DNA of 57,559 bases from CAZGOM01 sp964542875 (GTDB taxonomy: Bacteria > Planctomycetota > Phycisphaerae > Phycisphaerales > Phycisphaeraceae), in NCBI GenBank assembly GCA_964542875.1, contig CAZIWA010000018.1, positions 1 to 57,559 of the forward strand. The letters are read 5' to 3'. The position numbers and the translations under genes are program-made. Below, piece after piece: positions 43,330 to 51,516 of the stretch. The notes beneath the pieces are model-generated. The model was not told the DNA's origin. It saw only the letters and a program-made list of their open reading frames with translations, and searched no databases. Numbering within the stretch: the stretch's first letter is position 1; every line of letters starts with the position of its first letter.

Positions 43330-44631
43330 ATGCTCAAAACCCTTCAAACCCCCGGCGACACTTCCTGGTTCACGCAAGATCGGTTCGGCCTCTTCATCCA
43401 CTGGGGCCTCTACAGCCTCGCCGGCCGGCACGAATGGGTCCAGCATAACGAGCAGATTCCCCCCGACGAATATGAAAAGCGTTACTTCAAGCGCTTCGAC
43501 CCCGATCTCTACAACCCTGAAAAATGGGCCGACGCCGCAGCCGGCGCAGGCATGAAATACTTCGTGGTCACCACCAAGCACCACGAAGGCTTCTGCATGT
43601 GGGACTCTAAGCACACCGACTTTAAGGCCACCAACACCCCCGCCAGGCGCGACCTCATCAAGCCCATGGTCAAGGCCTTTAACGAACGCGGCCTGCGCAC
43701 CGGGTTCTACTACTCCCTTATCGATTGGCACCACCCCGAGTACATCGCCGACAAGCACGTCGGTCCTTACACCAGCAAAACCGACGAAGAACGCGCCGTC
43801 ATCAACAAAGGCCGCACCCAGGCCAAGTACGCCGCCTACATCCGCAACCAGGCCCGCGAACTGCTTACCCAGTACGGCAAGGTGGATGTCATGTGGTTCG
43901 ACTTCTCCTTTCCCAAGCCCGACGGCTCGGGCAAAGGCCGCGCCGATTGGGAATCTGAAAAACTCTACAAGCTCGTCCGTGAGCTCCAGCCTTCCATCAT
44001 GCTTGATGACCGTCTGGACCTTGAAGAAGGCTGGGACTTCAAAACCCCCGAGCAATTCCAGCCCTACGGCTGGATCCAATACAAAGGCACTCCGGTCGTC
44101 TGGGAAGCCTGCCAGACCTTCTCAGGCTCCTGGGGCTATTACCGTGATGAGCAATCCTGGAAGTCGGTCGAACAACTCATCTTCATGCTCGTCGACACCG
44201 TCAGCAAAGGCGGCAACCTCCTCCTGAACGTCGGCCCCACCTCCCGTGGCGAGTTTGATGAACGCGCCATGGACCGCCTCACCGGCATCGGCAAATGGAT
44301 GGGCCATCACAATCGCTCCATCTACGGCTGCACCCAGGCCCCCGCCGAATTCAAATGCCCGCAGGACTGCCGCCTCACCTATAACCCGCAAACCAAGCGG
44401 CTTTACCTCCACATCCTCAATTGGCCCTTCATGGAACTGCATTTGCCTGGTTTTGCAGGCAAAGTCGAGTACGCGCAGTTTTTACACGACGGCTCGGAGG
44501 TCCAGGCCCCCGCAGCACGCTACGGCCACCACCGCAGCGATCAATTCCCCGATGACACCGTCACCCTCCGGCTCCCCGTGCAGCGGCCCAACGTCACCTA
44601 CCCCGTCATCGAAATGTTCCTCAAGGACTGA
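43330..44631 (+). CDS. GH29 alpha-L-fucosidase
   Basis: The 433-residue protein shows GH29 landmarks: FGLFIHWGLYS at about residues 18-28, TKHHEGFCMWDS at about 81-92, and the nucleophile segment VDVMWFDFSF, in which Asp191 is the expected catalytic residue. The length matches the catalytic barrel plus a C-terminal beta domain. It should release alpha-linked L-fucose. No signal peptide is seen, so it is probably cytoplasmic and acts on short imported fucosides. AAAGG precedes ATG 43330. Confidence 0.95.
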   Translation: MLKTLQTPGDTSWFTQDRFGLFIHWGLYSLAGRHEWVQHNEQIPPDEYEKRYFKRFDPDLYNPEKWADAAAGAGMKYFVVTTKHHEGFCMWDSKHTDFKATNTPARRDLIKPMVKAFNERGLRTGFYYSLIDWHHPEYIADKHVGPYTSKTDEERAVINKGRTQAKYAAYIRNQARELLTQYGKVDVMWFDFSFPKPDGSGKGRADWESEKLYKLVRELQPSIMLDDRLDLEEGWDFKTPEQFQPYGWIQYKGTPVVWEACQTFSGSWGYYRDEQSWKSVEQLIFMLVDTVSKGGNLLLNVGPTSRGEFDERAMDRLTGIGKWMGHHNRSIYGCTQAPAEFKCPQDCRLTYNPQTKRLYLHILNWPFMELHLPGFAGKVEYAQFLHDGSEVQAPAARYGHHRSDQFPDDTVTLRLPVQRPNVTYPVIEMFLKD

Positions 44632-44663
44632 CTCACCTCAAAAGAGGATAAACCACCCAGGTG

Positions 44664-44691
44664 CTGACAGCCAATGAATTCGAGCTATGAT
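44664..44691 (+). promoter_or_regulatory. Sigma70-like promoter
   Basis: CTGACA at 44664-44669, a 16-base spacer and TATGAT at 44686-44691 predict transcription from about 44698, leading into the gene at 44741. Confidence 0.5.
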
Positions 44692-44740
44692 GTCACTGGG
44701 GAAATCGGGGGGCAGCGACACAATCCAACAATGAGGCTTC

Positions 44741-46114
44741 ATGACTCAGGCCGTGTTGTCTATCTCGAACGTTGCGGACCTTCTCGGCAAAGATCGTCCC
44801 GCGACTTGCTATGAAAAGTCCCTGGGATTGATCGGCCTGTTTGACGGCCTGACGGATTCCGCCAACAACGAACGCGCCGCCGAAGCCATGCGGCGCACGG
44901 CCTTCTCTTTCATTCTCGACCACATCAAGATCCTCCGGAAATACGCCCAGCAGCCCAGCTACTACCACCGCGTCCGCGCCTCATTGGTGATTGAGCTTGC
45001 TCTCATCCGCGCGCATCAGGAATCTTTCCGCGTCCGGCGCATGCACTCCACCGGCCCCGTCCCCCCGCCGGAACTGACGTTGCTTTACTTCGCCGGCAAT
45101 CACGCCGTCATCGCCCGCAACCGTGGCTCCACCGGGCTTTACCAGATCCGTGGCTCTTCGGTCCGGCACTTTAACCCCAGCGTATTGCCCGAACCCAAAC
45201 CCGTTGTGCCCGAGCCCGCCGATGAAGACTCCGGGTCATTTTCCATGGCCCAGAAAATCGAAGTCATCCACATCGAAACCGAGCCCAACGACTGGTACAT
45301 CCTCGCCTCTAATTCCCTCGCCAATTTCTGGGCCAAAGGGAAAAACCTCAGCGCCATGGCGGAAGCCACCGACGCCACCGCCGAACTCGACATCCAAATA
45401 GGTTTCGCCCGTGAGCACAATGTCCCCGGCCTCCTCACCGCTGTCGCCGTGCAGACACCCAGCAAGCAGGAACCCTCGATGGATTCGCAGTTGATCGAGC
45501 GTGTCGCTCCGCTGCGCATCTGTGCCCCGCTCCAGTTGCTCAACGATCATGAACTGCTCAAGGTCCTGGGCATGATGAAAATCCGGGACTTCAAGCCAGG
45601 CGAAAAAATCGTCTCCGAAGGCGACGATGACGACAGCATGTTCGTCGCCATCACCGGTTCCTTCTCCGTCTCCAAAAACGGCCGCAAGATCACCGAGCTT
45701 GGCCCTGGCACCTTCTTTGGCGAAATGGGCCTCATCAACGGCGGCCCCCGCCACGCCGACGTCGTCGCCAACAAAACCTCCCGCATGCTGGAGCTTACCC
45801 GCGCCAACTTCCGCAAGCTCCTCTCCAACGAGCCCCAAATCACCAGCCGGCTCCTCTGGGCGCTTTGCCAGGTGCTAAACGAACGGCTCGCTAAAACCAC
45901 CGACGACCTCACCTTCACCGCCAGCGAAAGCCAGATCATCGACCTCCCCAAACAGGACGCCGAAATCACAATGGTGGAAGAAAACCCCGAGGGCGCAGGC
46001 TTCTACCGCAAAAAGACCCAGCCCATCCCCAAGTCCAACCGCCCCGACACCCAAGCCGGCGGCAAAACCAACAGCAGCAGCAAAAGCGGCAGCTCCAGCA
46101 AACCCGTCAAATAA
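44741..46114 (+). CDS. Degenerate PP2C-like domain fused to cyclic-nucleotide-binding domain
   Basis: The 457-residue protein has, by pattern, a PP2C-like fold over residues 20-245. GLFDGLTDS takes the place of the usual V-x-DGMGG, GNHAVIARNRG replaces the GDSRxYLxRDG strand pair, and DWYILASNSLANFW matches the GDxLLLxSDGLT strand, with the metal-binding Asp lost. It therefore looks like an inactive phosphatase. A Crp-type cyclic-nucleotide-binding domain follows at about 265-380 (FGEMGLINGG then PRHADVVA, the ligand-pocket signature). Its tail is Ser/Lys-rich. It may sense cyclic nucleotide and control another protein. No DNA-binding domain was found. Ribosome site GAGG, start 44741. Confidence 0.75.
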   Translation: MTQAVLSISNVADLLGKDRPATCYEKSLGLIGLFDGLTDSANNERAAEAMRRTAFSFILDHIKILRKYAQQPSYYHRVRASLVIELALIRAHQESFRVRRMHSTGPVPPPELTLLYFAGNHAVIARNRGSTGLYQIRGSSVRHFNPSVLPEPKPVVPEPADEDSGSFSMAQKIEVIHIETEPNDWYILASNSLANFWAKGKNLSAMAEATDATAELDIQIGFAREHNVPGLLTAVAVQTPSKQEPSMDSQLIERVAPLRICAPLQLLNDHELLKVLGMMKIRDFKPGEKIVSEGDDDDSMFVAITGSFSVSKNGRKITELGPGTFFGEMGLINGGPRHADVVANKTSRMLELTRANFRKLLSNEPQITSRLLWALCQVLNERLAKTTDDLTFTASESQIIDLPKQDAEITMVEENPEGAGFYRKKTQPIPKSNRPDTQAGGKTNSSSKSGSSSKPVK

Positions 46115-46122
46115 TTCTCCCG

Positions 46123-46154
46123 GTAGGGTGGCGCCGAGTCCGCGAGGCCCACCA
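46123..46154. repeat. Dispersed hairpin repeat, copy 1
   Basis: A 32-nt element (GTAGGGTG..., ending GAGGCCCACCA) matches a second copy at 53137-53168 with four differences. It folds as GGTGG(C)GCC with GGCCCACC around a 10-nt loop. It lies between convergent genes (stops at 46114 and 46236). Confidence 0.75.
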
Positions 46155-46235
46155 CGCCGCGCCCCAGACCCCGCCGCCATATGAATCGCCCCAAATGCAT
46201 CACCCCCGCACCGGTGCTGTTGATCCAACCCCTCC

Positions 46236-48818
46236 TCAACCAAACTTCACCTTCGCAGGCGGCTTCCCATCCGCCGCCAGCACCGCCAACTCCTGCACGC
46301 CATCCTCCCGAAACATCGCCGGGTTCAAGTTAAACAAAATCCCTTCCTCAACCCCAGCCCGCACCGGCGTTCCATTGAACACCACCTCTCGCATTGCGGC
46401 ATCAGGGATGGACAATGTCACCGGCCCGCTGGGCACCCCGGCCTTCACGGCGCATTTAAACCATGTCGGCACCGGCTTGGCCTTGGCTTTTTTCCCCTCG
46501 CCAAAAGCCTCATCCGCAGGCAGTAGCGCAGGCAGGCCTTTCACGCCCGCGCCCGTCAATACATCCACACCCAGATCCGTCACCGTCGGCGCATTCTTCT
46601 TGGCCACCACTTCCTGCGGTGTCGGCGCCGGCACCAGATTCACCGCCACCACTTCATTCACGCCTTTCTTTAACCCCACCGTCTCCTGCAGCACCAGCCT
46701 GCTTCCCGCAGTGCCCCCCATGGGGGAGATGGACCCGGCATACACGCCGTTCACCAGCACCAGCGCCGCCATCTCAAACACCGGCCATTCCAGGCACACA
46801 CGCGCCGCATTGGTTTTGAACTGCATCTTGTACGCATGGAGCCGCGAAATGCTCAGCTTATGTACGTGGGGCACAAACCCCTGCAATTTCCAAAGCTCCA
46901 GCTTCGGCACCCCGGTCTGCGTCACCACCGGCCGGCTTGAGGCGCCTTCCACATACAACCCGCCCACCACGCCGGAAGCCCGGGCATAAGGCCATCCCGT
47001 CAGCAGGTCCTCCCGTTGCCTTCGGGAGAAAATCAGCACGCGTTCCGGCAGCGCCAGTTTCACGCTCGGCCCGGTCCCAACGCCTATTTTTCCCAACAGT
47101 TTGCCTTCGGGGGTATAGATCGAAACGTCATCGCCCCATTCCGGCGCGATCAGTTTTTGTTCCTTCATCGCCTTGGCAAAACGAATCTCATGCCACGCCG
47201 CGCCAGCCCGCGGGCTCACCGCTTCGACAGCCCGCTCTCCGGATGCCTTGGCAAACGCATCCGCTCCCAGCACCGGCTCCATCGCGCAAGCCGTTTTCCA
47301 CGCACCGATCTCCGCCGCCTTGGCCTCCGCGGCCGGCTTTGCGGCCTTAAGCGGCTTCACTTTCCCGTCCAGCCCGATATGCACCGCAAACTTCCCCGCG
47401 GTCGAAAGGTCAGGGTTCCCCTCCGCATCCAGCCGCTCCGGTCCCACCACCAGGCCGTCGGCTACAGGCCAGAATCGCTGCGACTGGTGATCGTTTAACC
47501 CCACGATCACCAGCCCCTGCTCCACCTCCACCGTCGGCGCTTTATCCGTCGCTTCCGCGATGCTCACCTCAGACCCTGCGACATTCACCTCTCCCGCGGT
47601 TTGCGCCCGCACCACCAGCATCTTGTTTAAGTGCCACAGCATCGGGCTCATTGTCGTGGAAATGCCTTGTCCAAATCCCGGCAGCCGGGCATCAAGCACA
47701 GCCCACGCCACCCCATGTAGCCCCGGGATCAGCACCGGGTCCCGTCCATTGGCCAGCATGATCGGCACACCCGTTCGCTTGCCTGAGGTCTTGCCGCTCG
47801 CTCCGCCAAACAAAAACAGCACATCGCCCTGGCTCCCGGATTGCCCCACCAGTGAGTACCCGCCCGGCTGGGTATCTGCCATCGAAGGATGAACCACCGG
47901 CACCGTCTTGGCGGGCTCCAGATTGGCGAATAAAAATCCAAACGACCCGGCAAACCTCAGCAGCGCGCGCGTCTCCGGGTCCAGCCCTTGCGGCGCATCC
48001 GCCAGATTCACCTGCACACCGCCGGCCAATGCCTGCGCCAGGTGCCCCGGCGTCACGCGCTTGCCAGGCCCGCCTTGGTCGATTCCCTCATCCGCTTCCA
48101 GATCCATAAACACCCGCGGCGCTTCCGGCTGCACCGCGCCAAGCTGCCGACCCATCGAAAGCGAATCCTTGCGTGCGCTCCACGCGCTGATCACGGTATC
48201 TACCTGGTGCCACAAATGGTTCGAAAGCACCAGCGGCACCCGGCACCCGTCCTCCCGATGAAACCGCGCCACCTCTCGCAGGTAGTCCGGCTCATCGGCG
48301 GGTTGATGGCCCGTCCAGTCCGCTTCCAGCCTCACGAGAATGATCGGCCCGTTCTTGCTTGATGCGCCCGGCCCCGTGTCGCTTGTCGCCTGCTGATCAC
48401 GCACCTGCTCCCAAAGCGCACTCAGATAGCGAGACACTCCGGACGTAAACGCGGGGTTCACCTGCCTCAGCTTGATTCCCGGCAGCCCCAGCAGCCACGC
48501 CGGCATGCCGGCAAACTCCGCATCAGGCATGTTCGCCGGCCCTGGGCTCAAAATGCAAAACAACCCCGCCTCACCCGCCAGCCGCACCACCTTTTGAATA
48601 TCCAACTCGTTCTGAAAGTTGAACTTGTTGGGGCTCGGTTCCACCAGCGCCCACGGCACCGGCAGGCACACGCATGTAAACCCAGACGCTTTCAGGCTTT
48701 TTAACAGCCCCGGCCACTGCGCCGGCTTGTAACGAAAATATTCAAACGTCCGCGACACCAGCCACACCCGCTTACCATCGATCAGAAAACTGCGACCGTC
48801 GTAGCTGACTGCTGGCAT
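46236..48818 (-). CDS. GH35-like beta-galactosidase-related protein with altered acid/base site
   Basis: The 860-residue protein shares the GH35 N-terminal barrel pattern. It has W35-P-x-L-L-K-S-L-K-A-S-G-F, then V-P-W-A-L-V-E-P-S-P-N-K-F-N-F (60-68, where GH35 has HEP) and ILSPGPANMPDAEFAGMPAWLL (89-110). In NGPIILVRLEADW (156-168), GH35 has QVENEYG. The catalytic Asn-Glu of that motif is A166-D167, so the expected acid/base Glu is missing. The C-terminal half has beta-sandwich domains. Either the enzyme uses Asp or it is non-catalytic. No signal peptide is seen. SD-like GGAG lies near the start at 48818. Confidence 0.8.
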   Translation of the reverse strand: MPAVSYDGRSFLIDGKRVWLVSRTFEYFRYKPAQWPGLLKSLKASGFTCVCLPVPWALVEPSPNKFNFQNELDIQKVVRLAGEAGLFCILSPGPANMPDAEFAGMPAWLLGLPGIKLRQVNPAFTSGVSRYLSALWEQVRDQQATSDTGPGASSKNGPIILVRLEADWTGHQPADEPDYLREVARFHREDGCRVPLVLSNHLWHQVDTVISAWSARKDSLSMGRQLGAVQPEAPRVFMDLEADEGIDQGGPGKRVTPGHLAQALAGGVQVNLADAPQGLDPETRALLRFAGSFGFLFANLEPAKTVPVVHPSMADTQPGGYSLVGQSGSQGDVLFLFGGASGKTSGKRTGVPIMLANGRDPVLIPGLHGVAWAVLDARLPGFGQGISTTMSPMLWHLNKMLVVRAQTAGEVNVAGSEVSIAEATDKAPTVEVEQGLVIVGLNDHQSQRFWPVADGLVVGPERLDAEGNPDLSTAGKFAVHIGLDGKVKPLKAAKPAAEAKAAEIGAWKTACAMEPVLGADAFAKASGERAVEAVSPRAGAAWHEIRFAKAMKEQKLIAPEWGDDVSIYTPEGKLLGKIGVGTGPSVKLALPERVLIFSRRQREDLLTGWPYARASGVVGGLYVEGASSRPVVTQTGVPKLELWKLQGFVPHVHKLSISRLHAYKMQFKTNAARVCLEWPVFEMAALVLVNGVYAGSISPMGGTAGSRLVLQETVGLKKGVNEVVAVNLVPAPTPQEVVAKKNAPTVTDLGVDVLTGAGVKGLPALLPADEAFGEGKKAKAKPVPTWFKCAVKAGVPSGPVTLSIPDAAMREVVFNGTPVRAGVEEGILFNLNPAMFREDGVQELAVLAADGKPPAKVKFG

Positions 48819-49125
48819 GGGAGTCTCCGGTGGGGATGGGCTTTGGCCCGTAGTATTGGCTACTTCAGTTTATGCACCCAACTTTGAATCCTTGCTTCTT
48901 AGGTTAAAGATCGAAGGCAATTTTGTGTCTTTTAATAAAAACTTAGAAAAACATCGATCGTAAAGGCCAAATCCACTCATCTTGCGTCCGATAACCATTC
49001 TTTGGATCATCTCATGCGAACTTTTACCCTGGCCAAGGGTCTAAGCCATGACGAGGGTCTATAATGCCCCTCTGCGATAGGGGCGCTTTTTGACCGCTTT
49101 TGATTCTTTTGGATGGCACGGCTGC
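48819..49125. other. Divergent control region between GH35-like and TolC genes
   Basis: This 307-base gap is A+T-richer than its flanks and contains the control region of both genes. Visible are a small GGGC-CAAA-GCCC hairpin near 48861-48872, the octamer AGGGTCTA twice (49036-49043 and 49054-49061), TATAAT at 49060-49065, and a GCCCCT/AGGGGC hairpin. No -35 box with proper spacing fits the TATAAT. Confidence 0.5.
49036..49090 (+). promoter_or_regulatory. Promoter/attenuator-like region of the TolC gene
   Basis: AGGGTCTA is repeated with 18-base spacing and overlaps TATAAT at 49060-49065. Directly after is a hairpin GCCCCT-CTGCGAT-AGGGGC (49066-49084), then GCTTTTT, which resembles a short terminator. 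It may be an activator-dependent promoter with an attenuator. Confidence 0.35.
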
Positions 49126-51363
49126 ATGCGACGTATTGGTTTGGGGATTTTACTCATGTCTTCGACGGCCCTTCTCTCCTGTGAGAAGGATCCTTTAATG
49201 CGTCAGCTCGACATTCAAGCCGAGCAGATCATTCAAGAACAAGCCCACCGCACACTGGGCAAAGACGGCAACCGGACCCCGGACATTCGCCCCAACATCT
49301 CTGATTCCGCCATTGCCGGGCCAAACCAGGCCATTTACAACACCCAGCCCGGCACCGTTAACAAGAGCGCCGGCGAGCTGGAAGTCACCACCGCCACCGA
49401 TATCCGCACCCCGCTGGACAACAACCCCGCCACCATCCCCTCCGGCACCCAGCCGGTCCTTCCCACCGGCGACGAAAAGCCCAACGACCCTTCCGGTTCC
49501 TACACCGGTAAAGTCACCCAAGGCGGCACCCCCGGCACTTCCACCGGCGGGATCGGCGCACCCGCGGCCCCCACCACCAATCCATCCCTACCCACGCCGC
49601 CGCCCATCCCCGCTGCCGAGCTTCCTTCCAAGCAACAGCCCTCGGCCACCCAGCCCGCCTGGGGCCCATACCCCGCCGCCACTACGCAAACAGCCGCCAC
49701 CGCCCCCGCCAGCCCTACCTCCGCGCCCAACGGCGGCACCTTCATCAAAGAAGATGAGAAATCCGCCACCCTCTCCAACACCACCGCACGACCGGATAAC
49801 CAGCTCGGCTCACAATCCGACACCGGCAGCCGTCTGGAAATGCTCATCGCCAGCCAGCAGGAAAACGTACTCCTCGTCGGCCGCGAAATGCGCTTAAATG
49901 ACTTCCTTGCCTACGCCATCCAGCACAGCCCCACCTACCGCACACGCAAAGAAGACCTCTTCATCGCCACCCTCGCCCTCCTGCGCGAGCGTCACCTCTG
50001 GGGCCCCCGGTTCTTCAACGACACCTCCGCCCTCTTCACCGGCACCCCCGAAGCCGGCGACTACGACCAGGCCCTCAATCTCGTTAACACCACCGGCGTC
50101 ACCCAGCGCCTCCCCTACGGCGGCACCGTTTCCGCCTCCGCACTCGTCGGCGTCGTTAACAAGCTCCACCAATCCTCCACTTCCACCAGCGCCGTCAGCC
50201 AAAACGCCAACTTCGTCTTAAACGCCTCCATCCCCCTGTTGCGCGGCGCCGGCATGGCCGCCCGGGAAGACCTCATTCAATCCGAGCGCAACGTCGTTTA
50301 CGCCACCCGCACTTTCGAGCGCTTCCGCCGGGAATTCTTCCTCACCATCGCCACCACGTATTACGACATCATGCAGCTCCAGTCGGGCATTGAAAACGTC
50401 CGCAGGCAAATCGCCAACGTTGAATGGCTCCAGCGCCGCACCGCCGCGATGGCCAACGCCGGCCGCATGCCTTACTTTGAAGTCCAGCGCGCCGAACAGA
50501 CCGTCCTTTTCGCGAAAAACACCCTCATCACCCAGGTCGATGCCTACTCCCGGGCCCTCGATAACTTCAAGATCACCATCGGGATGCCCATTTCGGAAAA
50601 GATCCGGCTCGTCCCCACCGAAGTCATCATTCCACGTCCCGATGTCGACCTTGCCGAATCCATCAAGCTCGCCCTCGCCTACCGGCTTGATCTTCAAAAC
50701 ACCAACGATCAGGTCGACGACTCCCGCCGCGGCATCGAAGTATCCAAAAATCGTCTCCTTCCTGACCTGAACTTCACCGGCACCTCCACCTACCGCACCG
50801 ATCCCACCTTCGACCTCGGCGGCGTCGCCTTTGACCCCGGCTACAGCAGCTATGCCGTCGGCGGCACCTTCGGCGCTCCCTTGGACCGCCGCATCGAAGA
50901 AATCAATTACCGCTCCTCGCTCATCAACTACGAACGCGCCGTCCGGAACTTCACCCTTGCCAAAGACCGCATCGAAATCGACGTCCGCACTTCCGTCCGC
51001 TCCATCGACCTGGCCCGCATGACGCTCGAACTTCAAAACCGCAACATCGGCATCTCTCAAACCCGTCTCGACGGCGTCATCCTCCGCCTTCAGACCCTCA
51101 GCACCCGCGAATTCATTGATGCCCAGGACGACCTTTTGAAAGCACGCAACAGCCGCGATGCCGCCTTGCGCGACCTGCGCGTCAACATCCTTCGCTACCT
51201 GCTTAACACCGACCAGCTCCGCGTGCTCACCACCGGCGCATGGGAGCCACCGGCCAAGCTCATTGCCGCCACCACGCCCGTCGATCTCGTTAAACCCGAT
51301 ATCGGCGCAGACGCCGCCACCCAGCGTTCCACCGAACCTTTACCCGTGCCGGCCGCCCCCTGA
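49126..51363 (+). CDS. TolC-family outer-membrane efflux lipoprotein
   Basis: From ATG 49126 the 745-residue protein has a lipoprotein signal (MRRIGLGILLMSSTALLSC, Cys19 as the lipidated residue). A Pro/Thr/Ala-rich linker follows (about 75-220), then the outer-membrane efflux (OEP) core from about 260 to 715. That core has the repeated long helices and conserved turn segments of TolC proteins (LASVVYATRTFERFRREFFL-like helix starts, and the NYERAVRNFTLAKDRIE helix). Earlier TTG 49090 would add 12 residues ahead of the signal and is not used. It probably forms the outer channel for the HlyD-type adaptor encoded 153 bases later. No ABC or RND pump is in the window. Confidence 0.85.
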   Translation: MRRIGLGILLMSSTALLSCEKDPLMRQLDIQAEQIIQEQAHRTLGKDGNRTPDIRPNISDSAIAGPNQAIYNTQPGTVNKSAGELEVTTATDIRTPLDNNPATIPSGTQPVLPTGDEKPNDPSGSYTGKVTQGGTPGTSTGGIGAPAAPTTNPSLPTPPPIPAAELPSKQQPSATQPAWGPYPAATTQTAATAPASPTSAPNGGTFIKEDEKSATLSNTTARPDNQLGSQSDTGSRLEMLIASQQENVLLVGREMRLNDFLAYAIQHSPTYRTRKEDLFIATLALLRERHLWGPRFFNDTSALFTGTPEAGDYDQALNLVNTTGVTQRLPYGGTVSASALVGVVNKLHQSSTSTSAVSQNANFVLNASIPLLRGAGMAAREDLIQSERNVVYATRTFERFRREFFLTIATTYYDIMQLQSGIENVRRQIANVEWLQRRTAAMANAGRMPYFEVQRAEQTVLFAKNTLITQVDAYSRALDNFKITIGMPISEKIRLVPTEVIIPRPDVDLAESIKLALAYRLDLQNTNDQVDDSRRGIEVSKNRLLPDLNFTGTSTYRTDPTFDLGGVAFDPGYSSYAVGGTFGAPLDRRIEEINYRSSLINYERAVRNFTLAKDRIEIDVRTSVRSIDLARMTLELQNRNIGISQTRLDGVILRLQTLSTREFIDAQDDLLKARNSRDAALRDLRVNILRYLLNTDQLRVLTTGAWEPPAKLIAATTPVDLVKPDIGADAATQRSTEPLPVPAAP

Positions 51364-51516
51364 TAGAACGGGAACCCGGTTAACTTCCGAACGTCAAAGT
51401 TCTTGCAGTAAAAGCCACGCACAAAAAACCATCAGGAAAATCCTGGTCCAGCATGTCAGGTTTGCTAAGATGATGAGTCAGTGCAGAGTACGCCGCACAC
51501 AAGCGGTTGGGAGATT

